Below are positions 35,140 through 43,600 of a stretch of DNA of 64,000 bases, in pieces. Where the stretch lies: positions 532,900-596,899 of the forward strand of contig NZ_JACHXZ010000001.1 in assembly GCF_014192475.1 (NCBI RefSeq). The letters are read 5' to 3'. Positions within the stretch are counted from its first letter, which is position 1. Every line of letters begins with the position of its first letter. A program made the position numbers and the translations under genes. The stretch is from Simiduia aestuariiviva. GTDB taxonomy: Bacteria > Pseudomonadota > Gammaproteobacteria > Pseudomonadales > Cellvibrionaceae. The notes beneath the pieces are model-generated. The model did not search any database. It saw only the letters and a program-made list of their open reading frames with translations, and was not told the DNA's origin.

Positions 35140-35782
35140 ATTTGTTGATAGCCCCACTGAATTGACCACAGCCGCCACTGATTTAATACTGTCGTTAATC
35201 GCATTTTGGTGCTGCCGCGCCGTGCCCAAGCAGGGTGAAAGGTTTTACTGGCGGCTCTGGCAGTCGATTTTTGGCCTGCTGAGTCTGGCGGCGCTGCTCG
35301 GCGCGTTAGTACACGGTTTACAGCTAGATGATCGGGTATATCAAGCCTTGTGGGCGGTGATCTATTTGGCGCTGGCATTGTTGATTACCGCGTTTTTAGT
35401 GATCAGTGTTTGGGACGTGTTTGGCCCCGATCGCGCGCGGCAAATAAAGGGGCTGGCGATGTTGCTTGGCGGTGGGTTTTTCACCTACACACTTTTATTT
35501 CCCAGCTCATTTTTGCCCTTTATCATTTATCAAGTGTGCGTGATGGTAATGGCCCTACTGGGCTATCTTTGGCTATGTGCAGCGCGCGGCGCGCCAGGCT
35601 GCAATTGGTTGGCGGCCGGGATAGCGATTACCATAGCGGCCTCTGCAATTCAGGCCACTCAAGCGCTGTCATTTACCTTCATTTGGCCTTTCGATCACAA
35701 TGGCGTTTATCACTTCGTGCAAATGGGCGCGCTTTGGGTGCTCCTGCGCGGCGTACGATTGAGACTTTCCGACGCGCGCTAA
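35132..35782 (+). CDS. Multi-TM membrane protein, DUF6962-like
   Basis: 216 residues with about six to seven hydrophobic helices. The N-terminal TDLILSLIAFWCC, middle GALVHGL with His, and C-terminal FDHNGVYHFVQMGALWVL resemble DUF6962 and, more loosely, the ceramidase/PAQR-like seven-helix group whose His and Asp residues bind zinc. I am unsure of that link. Start codon overlaps the stop of the solute-binding protein gene, so the two are translationally coupled. Function unknown. Confidence 0.7.
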   Translation: MIEFVDSPTELTTAATDLILSLIAFWCCRAVPKQGERFYWRLWQSIFGLLSLAALLGALVHGLQLDDRVYQALWAVIYLALALLITAFLVISVWDVFGPDRARQIKGLAMLLGGGFFTYTLLFPSSFLPFIIYQVCVMVMALLGYLWLCAARGAPGCNWLAAGIAITIAASAIQATQALSFTFIWPFDHNGVYHFVQMGALWVLLRGVRLRLSDAR

Positions 35783-35829
35783 TAGCGCGGCTTTGCTGTG
35801 TAACACAATATTTTAAAGAGGACGAGCAT

Positions 35830-36183
35830 ATGAATTACATTGATGCATTTGTTGTCGCCGTGCCCACCGATAAACAAGCAGAGTACATGGCACATGCGCG
35901 CAGTATGGTAGAGGTGTTTAAAGCCTATGGTGCAATTAAACTGGTTGAGTGCTGGGGCGATGATGTGCCCGAGGGCAAGCTCACTTCCTTTCCCTTGGCG
36001 GTAAAGTGCGAGCCCCATGAAACCGTGGTTTTTTCATGGATTGAATGGCCATCAAAGGCAATTCGCGATGAAGCCATGCCCAAGCTTATGGCAGACCCGC
36101 GCATGAATATTGAAGACAACCCAATGCCCTTCGACGGCAAACGCATGATCTTCGGTGGCTTTCAGCAAGTGCTAGTGAGCTAA
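35830..36183 (+). CDS. DUF1428 family protein (YbaA-like)
   Basis: 117 residues from the ATG at 35830, with AAAGAGG at 35814-35820. A longer in-frame reading back to 35350 overlaps the membrane-protein gene and is not real. MNYIDAFVVAVPTDKQAEYM, VECWGDDVPEGKLTSFPLAV and MPFDGKRMIFGGF are typical of DUF1428, a small alpha/beta (dimeric ferredoxin-like) fold of unknown role. Cytosolic. Confidence 0.9.
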   Translation: MNYIDAFVVAVPTDKQAEYMAHARSMVEVFKAYGAIKLVECWGDDVPEGKLTSFPLAVKCEPHETVVFSWIEWPSKAIRDEAMPKLMADPRMNIEDNPMPFDGKRMIFGGFQQVLVS

Positions 36184-36231
36184 TAGTGTTTGCTTGCTTT
36201 AACAATCCATGTGTCCGGTATCTGAATAGCC

Positions 36232-37176
36232 ATGAATGAACATTCGCCGAGTGCTTTTGACATTGAGCAGGCTGCAACGCGCATAGCTGAGCATATTCAC
36301 CAAACCCCAGTGCAGACCAGTCAATTGATTAATTCGGCACTGGGCTGCCAGCTGTTTTTTAAATGTGAAAATTTACAAAAGGTGGGCGCGTTTAAAGCGC
36401 GCGGCGCGCTAAACGCCGTGGCCCAGCTGTCCAGTAGTGGCGCAGTGGCCACCCATTCTTCGGGCAATCACGGCGCCGCCTTGGCCTATGCGGCACGCAT
36501 TTATGGCCGCCAGGCCTATGTGGTTATGCCGTCAACGGCGCCGGCGGTAAAAAAGGCTGCGGTTGCGGCCTATGGCGCGACCATTATTGAGTGCGAGCCG
36601 ACATTGGTTGCCCGCGAAGCGACGCTGGCGCAGCTGGTGTCGGAAACGGGCGCGCATTTTATTCCGCCCTACGACCACCCGCACATTATTGCGGGGCAGG
36701 GCACCGCTGCACTGGAGTTGATGGCTCAAGTTACGCCTGCGTTAGATTGCGTTTTAACGCCGGTTGGTGGCGGTGGTTTATTGGCGGGTACCGCCATCGC
36801 AGTAAAGGGCTGTGCGCCTGGTGTACAGGTAATCGGAGCAGAGCCTCTAGGTGCCTGTGACGCCACCGATGGATTTCGCTCGGGGCAACGGGTGACAGAA
36901 CAAACGCCCAATACCCTCGCCGATGGACTGCGCACAACATTAGGCGAACTCAATTTTGCCATTATGCGCGCGCACGTTGACAACATGCTCACCGTATCTG
37001 AAGCGGATATCGTGGCGGCCATGGCGCTATTGTGGACGCGCCTAAAGCTGGTGGTGGAGCCCTCATCTGCCGTGCCGCTGGCTGCGGTCATGGCCAATCC
37101 CGACCGCTTTGCAGGTAAGCGAGTGGGAATTATTTTATCGGGCGGCAATGTGGATTTGGCGCAGCTGCCGTTTTGA
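36232..37176 (+). CDS. PLP-dependent threonine/serine dehydratase or serine racemase family protein
   Basis: 314 residues, fold-type II PLP enzyme. The Schiff-base lysine lies in VGAFKARGA. The phosphate-contacting SSGNHGAALA and the glycine loop VGGGGLLAG are intact. The C-terminal LVVEPSSAVPLAA and ILSGGNVD are as in serine racemases and catabolic threonine dehydratases. It lacks the regulatory ACT domain of IlvA. It probably deaminates L-serine, L-threonine or hydroxyaspartate, or racemises serine; the sequence alone does not decide. It is monocistronic or grouped with the following small genes. Confidence 0.88.
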   Translation: MNEHSPSAFDIEQAATRIAEHIHQTPVQTSQLINSALGCQLFFKCENLQKVGAFKARGALNAVAQLSSSGAVATHSSGNHGAALAYAARIYGRQAYVVMPSTAPAVKKAAVAAYGATIIECEPTLVAREATLAQLVSETGAHFIPPYDHPHIIAGQGTAALELMAQVTPALDCVLTPVGGGGLLAGTAIAVKGCAPGVQVIGAEPLGACDATDGFRSGQRVTEQTPNTLADGLRTTLGELNFAIMRAHVDNMLTVSEADIVAAMALLWTRLKLVVEPSSAVPLAAVMANPDRFAGKRVGIILSGGNVDLAQLPF

Positions 37177-37268
37177 TCGCAGTGCTCACACCTTGAAAAT
37201 ATGCGATGAAGACCCATATTTTGGGTAGAGGCGCTTCAATCGGGCGCCAAAATGCAAAGGAATTCACA

Positions 37269-37682
37269 GTGCCAATAGGGAAAACATTTCAACGCGCCTC
37301 TGCGGTTGCGAGCAGTTATATTTTGGAGCCCAAAAAGCGACGTATATTACTGCTCTGGTTGCTGTTGCTTTGCATTGCACCGTTTGCAATCGAGATTGTA
37401 TTTCTAGCTGATCTCATTGGCATTGAGCTGGCAATGAGTTTTTTGTTTTATTATGCCAAGTCGCTTTATTTTTCAGTTTATCAGCGCTGGTTAGATTTTC
37501 GAGGGTTGTGCTCGGAGTCACTGAAAGCTATTGCTAACCACAGCGTCAGTGAGCCAAAAATTTTCTGCGTAAATGCGTGCTATTCAGCCATACTGTTTCT
37601 AGTGACAGGATCTTCTGTGTGGGCACTGCTGGCATGGTATCCAGTGGTTGTTTTCGGTTTTCAGTCATCGCCTTTGGGTTGA
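37269..37682 (+). CDS. Small membrane protein of unknown function
   Basis: 137 residues from the GTG at 37269, chosen because AAAGGA lies 7 nt upstream; an ATG at 37206 without a ribosome site would add 21 residues. Two or three hydrophobic segments: RILLLWLLLLCIAPFAIEIV, LAMSFLFYYAKSLYF (amphipathic) and ILFLVTGSSVWALLAWYPVV. No family recognised. It ends 3 bp before yaiI. Confidence 0.6.
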   Translation: MPIGKTFQRASAVASSYILEPKKRRILLLWLLLLCIAPFAIEIVFLADLIGIELAMSFLFYYAKSLYFSVYQRWLDFRGLCSESLKAIANHSVSEPKIFCVNACYSAILFLVTGSSVWALLAWYPVVVFGFQSSPLG

Positions 37683-37685
37683 TTT

Positions 37686-38144
37686 ATGCACATTTGGGTA
37701 GACGCCGATGCGTGTCCAGTGGTCGTTAAAGAGATCATTTTTCGCGCGGCAGAGCGAAAGCAAATTGCCACTACCTTAGTGGCTAATCAATTTATTAAAG
37801 TGCCGCCTTCAAAATATATTAATAGCGTGCAGGTCTCTGCGGGCTTTGATGTGGCCGACAATGAAATCGTACAGCGCTTGCAGCCGGGTGATCTGGTGGT
37901 GACGCAAGACATTCCCTTGGCCGATGAGGTGTTGACCTTGGGTGCCCACGCCATCAATCCGCGCGGTGAGCTCTATACTAAGGCCAATATTAAGGCGCGC
38001 TTGAATATGCGCGATTTTATGGAAACGCTGCGTTCCAGTGGCGTACACACAGGTGGCCCTCCACCGTTGAATCACAGCGATCGCAAAAATTTTGCCGACC
38101 AGCTAGATCGTCTACTTGCTAAATTGTTAAGGAGTCGAAAATGA
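37686..38144 (+). CDS. yaiI: YaiI/YqxD family protein (UPF0178, DUF188)
   Basis: 152 residues. The N-terminal [16 protein letters not shown], the central [27 protein letters not shown] and the terminal [24 protein letters not shown] are diagnostic of the UPF0178 family. The conserved aspartates resemble PIN/NYN nucleases, but the activity is not established. Its TGA overlaps the ATG of the next gene (ATGA). Confidence 0.92.
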   Translation: MHIWVDADACPVVVKEIIFRAAERKQIATTLVANQFIKVPPSKYINSVQVSAGFDVADNEIVQRLQPGDLVVTQDIPLADEVLTLGAHAINPRGELYTKANIKARLNMRDFMETLRSSGVHTGGPPPLNHSDRKNFADQLDRLLAKLLRSRK

Positions 38145-38518
38145 GCACCCATGGTTTCAGTGTAGGCATGGAGCGTGGCGCAGATAACTTGCATATTAAA
38201 TTGCGCGCATATGGCAAGCTCACCCACGAAGACTATGAAGTGATCACCCCGCTGTTGGATGCGGCGCTGTCAAACGTGCCTGAAGAATCCGTTGACGTGC
38301 TAATGGATATCACGGAATTTGAAGGCTGGGAGTTGCGCGCAGCATGGGATGACGTGCAGTTAGCGCTCGCGCACGGGCGCCATTTTCGAAAGATTGCAAT
38401 CCTAGGGGTTGACGGTTGGCAGTCGCTCACAGCGGCAGTGGCGCGTTGGTTTGTATCGGGTGAGGTGGCATTTTTTACGGAGCGAAGCGCCGCTTTGATC
38501 TGGTTAAAAGCTCAATAG
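38141..38518 (+). CDS. SpoIIAA-like (STAS/SEC14-fold) protein
   Basis: 125 residues. The [21 protein letters not shown] start, [20 protein letters not shown] core and the [15 protein letters not shown] end are typical of the SpoIIAA-like family, which has a STAS/lipid-binding-type fold. Cytosolic; ligand unknown. It overlaps yaiI by 4 bp. Confidence 0.85.
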   Translation: MSTHGFSVGMERGADNLHIKLRAYGKLTHEDYEVITPLLDAALSNVPEESVDVLMDITEFEGWELRAAWDDVQLALAHGRHFRKIAILGVDGWQSLTAAVARWFVSGEVAFFTERSAALIWLKAQ

Positions 38519-38715
38519 CCACAGCCAACTTCCTGTGGGGGCGCTGGGTGTCTAACCTAGTGGACTTACTCAAAACTGAAATAATCTTCAATAGTATCAG
38601 CATCAAGTAACGGCATTAAGTATCAGTACCAGTATCACTGAGCCATTGGTTGTAACAAATGCCGCCTCAAAGACTCTGATCCTTTTCGTAAATGCATTAG
38701 CCGGTGGACAACGCG

Positions 38716-39138
38716 ATGACTGATAAACCCCTTCCCCTTTCGTTATTCTTGATGCGATGGTCAGTGTTTCTGGTCATGTTTATGTGGACCTTGGATAAAT
38801 TTGTGAATCCGGGCCACGCCACCCGAATCTTCGAGCACTTTTATTTTATTCCCGGTGTAGAGTCCACGATTATTTATGGTCTGGCGGTAGCCGAAATGGG
38901 GTTATTGGCACTGTTTATACTTGGGCTCTATAAGCGCTTCAGTTACGGCCTAGTGTTGTTGTTTCATTCAGTGTCGACATTCTCGTCGTTTCGACAATAT
39001 CTTGATCCCTTTGAAGGGGCGCATTTGTTGTTTTTTGCGGCATGGCCCATGTGGGCGGCGTGCGTTGCATTGTATTTATTGCGCGATCAGGATCAGCTTT
39101 TGACGTTGCCCGCGCGCGCTGAGCTGCGCGCGAGTTAG
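38716..39138 (+). CDS. DoxX-like four-helix membrane protein
   Basis: 140 residues from the ATG at 38716 with GGTGGA 7 nt upstream; a GTG at 38704 would add four residues. Four hydrophobic helices: FLMRWSVFLVMFMWTLDKFV, STIIYGLAVAEMGLLALFIL, YGLVLLFHSVSTFSSFRQYL and HLLFFAAWPMWAACVALYLL. The pattern fits DoxX-like small membrane proteins. Function unknown. It converges on the thiamine kinase gene with a 4-bp stop overlap. Confidence 0.7.
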   Translation: MTDKPLPLSLFLMRWSVFLVMFMWTLDKFVNPGHATRIFEHFYFIPGVESTIIYGLAVAEMGLLALFILGLYKRFSYGLVLLFHSVSTFSSFRQYLDPFEGAHLLFFAAWPMWAACVALYLLRDQDQLLTLPARAELRAS

Positions 39139-40028
39139 AGCGGGAGTCGCGCTTTGTGGTGGTGTAAATGCCCCAGTGCTTCGCGCAACCAACTGACCGC
39201 CGCTTTCCCGTCGCTGCACATCACCACGCCCCATGCGGCGGTAAAGACCCAGTAGCAATAGGTGGCATCGGCGAAGTCCAGTGCTTGTTGCTGGGGGCTG
39301 CCCGTCAAATGCAAACGTTGAAGTTGTCGCGTCTGGGTGCTTGTGAGTTTGTGGCAGGCGAGCAGCGCGGCCAGATCAAATCGTGGGTCACTGGCGCAGG
39401 CATATTCAAAGTCGATACAAAGCAGTTTTCCGTCGCGCAACAACAGGTTAGTGGGGTTGAGATCCCGATGGCAATAGCGCTGCGTTTGCGTGCGGGCTAA
39501 CCGCGCAATACTGGCTTGCATCCAACTGTCTTCTGCCAAGATGTCATCGGCCACGTCGCGCAGCGATGCATCGAGTTTTGCGTAGCGATTGCGAATGACT
39601 ACCTGATAGTGGGCCCACTGGTCCGCGGTGGTGACCTGGTGTTTGGGTAACGGCAGTTGTGCCAGCGCCTTAAGCAGCCTATCCAGTAGCGTTACAGCGG
39701 TTCCTTGAACGTGAAAACTTGTATCCCAAGGGTGCGCTTGCGCGACGAAATGGCTCACATACAGTTGATAGTCTTCGGACACAAACGCCAGTGGCGGCGC
39801 TAACCCTGCATCTGCGGCCTGTCGCCAACAGGCCACTTCATTGGCTCGTGGACAGAGGGCTTCGGTGAGCGGGTTGTTTATGCGCAACACCCATTCTTCG
39901 CCACGTGCGCGCACGCGAAAATTTTGATTGCTGGTGCCGGCACACAGCTTTTCTACAACTTCAATGTTTTTGAAGCCAGCGTTGGCAAGTGAGTCGGTCT
40001 GGTCGGTTGTCAGTAATTTAGCAAGCAT
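39135..40028 (-). CDS. APH-fold phosphotransferase, probable thiamine kinase
   Basis: 297 residues of the choline/aminoglycoside kinase fold. The catalytic loop is CHRDLNPTNLLL and the metal-binding motif IDFEYAC; the N-terminal GTSNQNFRVRARGEEWVLRI forms the nucleotide-binding sheet with its lysine replaced by an Arg-rich motif, as in ThiK-like enzymes. It is last gene of the riboswitch-controlled operon and starts 5 bp after pnuT ends, so phosphorylation of imported thiamine to thiamine phosphate is the best prediction. Choline kinase is the alternative if context is ignored. Confidence 0.82.
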   Translation of the reverse strand: MLAKLLTTDQTDSLANAGFKNIEVVEKLCAGTSNQNFRVRARGEEWVLRINNPLTEALCPRANEVACWRQAADAGLAPPLAFVSEDYQLYVSHFVAQAHPWDTSFHVQGTAVTLLDRLLKALAQLPLPKHQVTTADQWAHYQVVIRNRYAKLDASLRDVADDILAEDSWMQASIARLARTQTQRYCHRDLNPTNLLLRDGKLLCIDFEYACASDPRFDLAALLACHKLTSTQTRQLQRLHLTGSPQQQALDFADATYCYWVFTAAWGVVMCSDGKAAVSWLREALGHLHHHKARLPL

Positions 40029-40033
40029 GGGAT

Positions 40034-40660
40034 TTAGGTGCGTTGATTCTCAAGCGGCATCGTATCCTGCCAGCGCAGATAGCCCACCACCGACAAAATG
40101 ATATAGAGTAAAAATAGCGCTGAGGTTAGCATCAGCCCTTTATGCAAATACAAGTAGATGGACGCCGCATTAATCACCAGCCAATAAAGCCAGTTTTCAA
40201 GTACTTTCTGGGCAACTAACCAGGTGGTGACAATGGCAAATACGGTGGTGGCGGCGTCGAGCCACGGGAAGTGAGCGGGGGTGTAATTGGCCATGAAGTA
40301 GCCCACCATTAGCGACGCCAGCGTGCACAACGCAATGATCCAAAGGTGGGCTCTCAGCGGCCAACTAACCACGGGTTTAGTATCGTGTTCAGCATCGCTG
40401 TTTGATTTCCAGTGCCAAAAACCGTAGACCGCCATAAGCATATAAAAGGCGTTCAGTACAGATTCCATCAGTAGCGATACTTCCCAAAACAGCCAGGTGT
40501 AGATGGCGGTGCTGAAAAAAGCTGACGGCCAACACCAGAGGCTTTCACGTATCGCGAGTACGATATAGGCAATTGCCAACAGCACGGCAATAAATTCCGC
40601 CAGCCCAAGGCTGGTCAATTGCTCAAATGCTGCCGTTAAAAACTCGATGAAAGCGTCCAT
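40034..40660 (-). CDS. pnuT: PnuC-family transporter, probable thiamine transporter PnuT
   Basis: 208 residues with about seven or eight hydrophobic helices. PnuC family motifs are visible: ESLWCWPSAFFSTAIYTWLF, ESVLNAFYMLMAVYGFWHWK and the terminal VGYLRWQDTM. PnuC carries nicotinamide riboside, while PnuT members are thiamine transporters that are trapped by a downstream kinase. The TPP riboswitch upstream and the kinase downstream favour thiamine. It starts 3 bp after the YkoF-like gene ends. Confidence 0.88.
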   Translation of the reverse strand: MDAFIEFLTAAFEQLTSLGLAEFIAVLLAIAYIVLAIRESLWCWPSAFFSTAIYTWLFWEVSLLMESVLNAFYMLMAVYGFWHWKSNSDAEHDTKPVVSWPLRAHLWIIALCTLASLMVGYFMANYTPAHFPWLDAATTVFAIVTTWLVAQKVLENWLYWLVINAASIYLYLHKGLMLTSALFLLYIILSVVGYLRWQDTMPLENQRT

Positions 40661-40663
40661 AAG

Positions 40664-40924
40664 TTATTGGCGGTGTGACAGGTCGAGTGACCCGCCGATA
40701 AATTTGCACACAAATACTGCCTTGCCCCATTTATCAAAGCTGGCCTGCATTTCTCGAGAAAGCATTGCCATCACCTCTTGGAAGTCACCGGTTACTTGGG
40801 TGGCCATGGCATTGGTCACGCGGTCGATGTTGGGGTAGTGATCGAGCCGCTCGATAAACCATTTAATGGGTTCAATGTAGCCTTCGCGAAAGGGGTACAT
40901 GGAAATTTCAGCGGTGAGTTTCAT
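40664..40924 (-). CDS. Stand-alone YkoF-type thiamine/HMP-binding domain protein
   Basis: 86 residues, no signal peptide and no membrane span. LTAEISMYPFREGYIEPIKWFI matches the first strand-helix of the YkoF/MTH1187 ferredoxin-like fold, and NAMATQVTGDFQEVMAML matches the second conserved segment. YkoF in Bacillus has two such domains and binds thiamine or hydroxymethylpyrimidine; here one domain is present, presumably dimerising. Placement between the outer-membrane receptor and PnuT in a TPP-controlled operon suggests a cytosolic thiamine buffer or delivery protein (inference). Confidence 0.8.
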   Translation of the reverse strand: MKLTAEISMYPFREGYIEPIKWFIERLDHYPNIDRVTNAMATQVTGDFQEVMAMLSREMQASFDKWGKAVFVCKFIGGSLDLSHRQ

Positions 40925-40938
40925 GGCGGCTCCGGCAG

Positions 40939-40956
40939 GCCCCGCCTTGGCGGGGC
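40939..40956 (-). other. GC hairpin between thiamine receptor and YkoF genes
   Basis: GCCCCGCC and GGCGGGGC form a perfect 8-bp inverted repeat around TT (in practice a 7-bp stem with a 4-nt loop). No T-tract follows on the minus strand. It may be an mRNA-stabilising or attenuating stem that sets receptor expression above that of the downstream genes. Confidence 0.65.
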
Positions 40957-40988
40957 AATGTGTCTCGTTATTATGGGCAGTTCAGAGG

Positions 40989-43145
40989 CTATTGGAACTT
41001 GAGGTTGAAGGTTACACCCAGTTGGCGTGGATCACCAAAGCGAATGTACTGTTTTTCCGCCCAATCTTGATCGGGCTCGTTGCCAAAATAAAACCCGCGC
41101 ACACCATAATGCGCATCGGTGAGGTTGCGCCCCCAGGCGTACAGAGCCCACTGGTCGGCCTCGTAGCCAAATTTAGCGTTCAGCAGGGTAAATGTGCTGG
41201 ACTGCGAAGCGTTGCTGTCAGAATAGTAGAAATCGCTTTTGCCATTGGCATTCAGGTTGGCAAACCAGCCGTTGGCGGGGCGCACGGTAACCCCTGCGCT
41301 GTAGGTATAGCGCGGTGCGTGAGCGAGGTCGCGGCCCGACAAATCGACGGTGCTACCGTATTTGTCCTGATAGCTGTAGCTGCCATATTGCGCCTGTAAA
41401 TAGCCGATGCTGCCGTACACTTCCAGCCAGGCATTGGCGGCCCATTGGCCTTCCAGCTCAACGCCGTAGTTGTCCGATGTGCCGGCATTTTCAGTGAACA
41501 AGACAAAGCGTTGCGGGTCGTCAGGATCTTGTTGCGAGGCGGCGATTTGTTGGTCTTCGCGGGTCATGTAAAACACGGTGGCACTGGTGCTGGCACGGCC
41601 TGCGAGCCACTGCGATTTCAGCCCCAACTCATAGTTCCACAGGGTTTCGGTCTCAAATTCCTTTTTTGTGGCAAGTTCTGCGGGCAGTGTCATGTTGAAA
41701 CCGCCGGCCTTGTAGCCCCGTGCCAGCCGAGCATAGCCCGTGTGATCGTCGTTAAATGATTGCGTCAATGCGATATGGCCGCCCCACATAGATTCAGAGG
41801 GTGAAAACGCATCGCCATTGGAATCGCGATAATCTGCTACACGCGATTCGGACCGCACGCCAACTGAGAGGGATAAACTGGCGGAAAGCTCAGTATCGGT
41901 TTGCGCAAATACGGCGGTATTGGTGGCCTCGTAGTGCGATTGCAATACTTCGTCGGGCCAGGTGTTGTATTCGGAGTAGAGGTCGTTGTCTTCTTCCAAT
42001 TGATGGCGGTAGATACCCAACAACCAGTTGGTGGAGTTGTTAAATAGTCGGCTGCGCTCGGTAGAGGCGAAGCGAAACTCTTGGCTCAGGGTTTGGCGGC
42101 TGGCTTGCTTGTCCCATGTGTAGTCGTATACGCAGGGAATCTGATCGGCAAAGTCACCGTTATTGTTTTCGTCATAGTAGTCGGTGCAGGATTTACTGGC
42201 CCAATAATTGGGATTGGCCCAGTCGCCATCATAGGCGTGGCGGTGGTCGGTATCTGTACCTGCGGTGATGGCGGTCACGCTGACCTGTTCGCCAAACCAC
42301 TGAATTTTCAAGCTGCCCGCTTGCGTTTCTTGATTGTCCACGCCGGGTTGATCAGTGAGCGTATCAAAACCGTTGTTGTCTAGCGTCCACGCATCGTAGC
42401 CGTTGTCGAGGTTCGCATAGAGGTAATTCACATCGATTTGCCAGAGTGCGCTGGGAGCCCAGCGCAATTTTGCACGGGTCGTCAATTCATCGCGGCCGTT
42501 GGTGTCGGTGCGCCCTAAAAATCCATTGTCGCGGTAGCCGTCTTGCTGCTGACTTTCTACGGCAACGCGATAGCTAAGGGTGTCGCTCATGGGGCCAGAC
42601 ACGGCTAGGCCCATGCCCTGCTGATTATCTTCACCCAGTGTCGCCTGGCCGTTGAATTCAAAATCTTGGCTGGGGTCATTGGTTTTTAAGTAGATCATGC
42701 CTGCCATGGCATTGGCGCCAAAGCGGGTGCCCTGCGGACCGCGCAACACTTCTACTTGCTGCACATCAAATGTACTCGCCGCCATGCCAAGGCCCGATAA
42801 ATCGATGTCGTCTACCATGAAGCCCACAGAACTGTTGGGCGCGCCTTGGTAATCTTCCTGTTCGCCCACGCCCCGAATTTGAAAATAGCGCGGCCGGCTA
42901 GTGGCGCCCGACCAATTAAAGTTGGCAATGCTATTGAGCACATCTTCAAAGTGGCGCGCGCTTTCATCTTGCAGGGTTTGTTGATCAATCACCGTAATGC
43001 TGCTGGGCAACTGGTCGATGGCCAAATCGCGAAAATCGGCGGTAACAGTCACTTCCTCAAGTGTATTGGCATGGGCGTTTAGGCCGGCCAAAGCGATACA
43101 GGCAGCCAAAACGCAGCGGGAAGTGATGTGTGGATACAGTTTCAT
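40989..43145 (-). CDS. TonB-dependent outer-membrane receptor, probable thiamine receptor
   Basis: 718 residues with signal peptide (LAACIALAGLNAHA-N). TonB-box-like LEEVTVTADF at the mature N-terminus; plug domain with IDQLPSSITVIDQQTLQDE, YFQIRGVGEQ and VEVLRGPQGTRFGANAMAG; beta-barrel ending in RQLGVTFNLKFQ. It is first gene after the TPP riboswitch and the genes behind it form a thiamine import and phosphorylation set, so thiamine is the expected substrate. Comparative genomics has proposed such TPP-regulated TonB receptors in other Gammaproteobacteria. Confidence 0.9.
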   Translation of the reverse strand: MKLYPHITSRCVLAACIALAGLNAHANTLEEVTVTADFRDLAIDQLPSSITVIDQQTLQDESARHFEDVLNSIANFNWSGATSRPRYFQIRGVGEQEDYQGAPNSSVGFMVDDIDLSGLGMAASTFDVQQVEVLRGPQGTRFGANAMAGMIYLKTNDPSQDFEFNGQATLGEDNQQGMGLAVSGPMSDTLSYRVAVESQQQDGYRDNGFLGRTDTNGRDELTTRAKLRWAPSALWQIDVNYLYANLDNGYDAWTLDNNGFDTLTDQPGVDNQETQAGSLKIQWFGEQVSVTAITAGTDTDHRHAYDGDWANPNYWASKSCTDYYDENNNGDFADQIPCVYDYTWDKQASRQTLSQEFRFASTERSRLFNNSTNWLLGIYRHQLEEDNDLYSEYNTWPDEVLQSHYEATNTAVFAQTDTELSASLSLSVGVRSESRVADYRDSNGDAFSPSESMWGGHIALTQSFNDDHTGYARLARGYKAGGFNMTLPAELATKKEFETETLWNYELGLKSQWLAGRASTSATVFYMTREDQQIAASQQDPDDPQRFVLFTENAGTSDNYGVELEGQWAANAWLEVYGSIGYLQAQYGSYSYQDKYGSTVDLSGRDLAHAPRYTYSAGVTVRPANGWFANLNANGKSDFYYSDSNASQSSTFTLLNAKFGYEADQWALYAWGRNLTDAHYGVRGFYFGNEPDQDWAEKQYIRFGDPRQLGVTFNLKFQ

Positions 43146-43210
43146 AGGACCTCAATTCAAGCAGTAAAATTGAGATCCGGCAAAGACGTGGTGTGCGGGA
43201 AAATTATTAT

Positions 43211-43224
43211 GCGGTGACCACCGC
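43211..43224 (-). terminator. Possible riboswitch expression-platform hairpin
   Basis: GCGGT/ACCGC stem (loop GGTC) directly after the aptamer, followed on the minus strand by ATAATAATTTT. The T-tract is imperfect, so termination control is only a candidate; the receptor start lies 65 bp further on. Confidence 0.4.
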
Positions 43225-43230
43225 TTTTGT

Positions 43231-43312
43231 GCCCATTCCTACGCCGGTACTAGCCGGATCAGGTTCCAGGGTTCGTCGCTGACATCTCAGTCTGGTAACC
43301 CAGACACCCCTT
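43231..43312 (-). promoter_or_regulatory. TPP (THI-box) riboswitch
   Basis: On the minus strand the aptamer begins GGGGTGTCTGGG and contains CTGAGATGTCA, AACCCTGGAACCTGATCCGG, then CTAGTACCGGCGTAGGAATG. These match the conserved THI-box blocks GGGGUG, CUGAGAU, ACCUGAUCYGG and GCGUAGGRA in order. GGGC at the 3' edge can pair with GCCC at the 5' edge to form P1. It should repress the downstream receptor-YkoF-pnuT-kinase operon when thiamine pyrophosphate is plentiful. Confidence 0.95.
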
Positions 43313-43322
43313 GGCGGGCGCG

Positions 43323-43328
43323 ATTGTA
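43323..43328 (-). promoter_or_regulatory. -10 element of riboswitch-controlled operon
   Basis: TACAAT on the minus strand, with transcription expected to start about 7 nt later, just before the aptamer. I find no good -35 hexamer at the right distance. Confidence 0.45.
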
Positions 43329-43584
43329 CCACTTTTAGCGGACATTGGTGTGGACTAATAGTGGCTTATCAGAGCGGAAACAGGTCCGCGAAGATCCCGC
43401 AATTTCCATAGAAAACAAGGGTTTAAGGCAGCATGTCACTTTCGAGTTTGGGCGTTGGGCGCGCGGTGCTTGGTGCGGGCTGTTGAATAGGAGGCCGTGG
43501 ATGATCAAGGTGGGAGTTGGGCCGAGTGAGAAATGATCGCTAAATTCGGCGCTACAGAGGCCTAGATGGATGCATAAAAATTTG

Positions 43585-43600
43585 TTGTCCTAATGGTCAG
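43585..43600. promoter_or_regulatory. RutR-like operator upstream of preT
   Basis: TTGTCCTAATGGTCAG matches 12 of 16 positions of the RutR site TTGACCAATTGGTCAA (consensus TTGACCAnnTGGTCAA). It lies ~157 bp before preT. RutR is the uracil-responsive regulator of pyrimidine catabolism in enteric bacteria; no RutR gene is in this window. Confidence 0.4.

Noticed and set aside
35350-35829. 160-residue extension of DUF1428
   Set aside because: It overlaps the membrane-protein gene out of frame, and the DUF1428 start at 35830 has a good ribosome site.
43345-43536. 63-codon frame between the two operons
   Set aside because: No family resemblance, no ribosome site and low-complexity composition.
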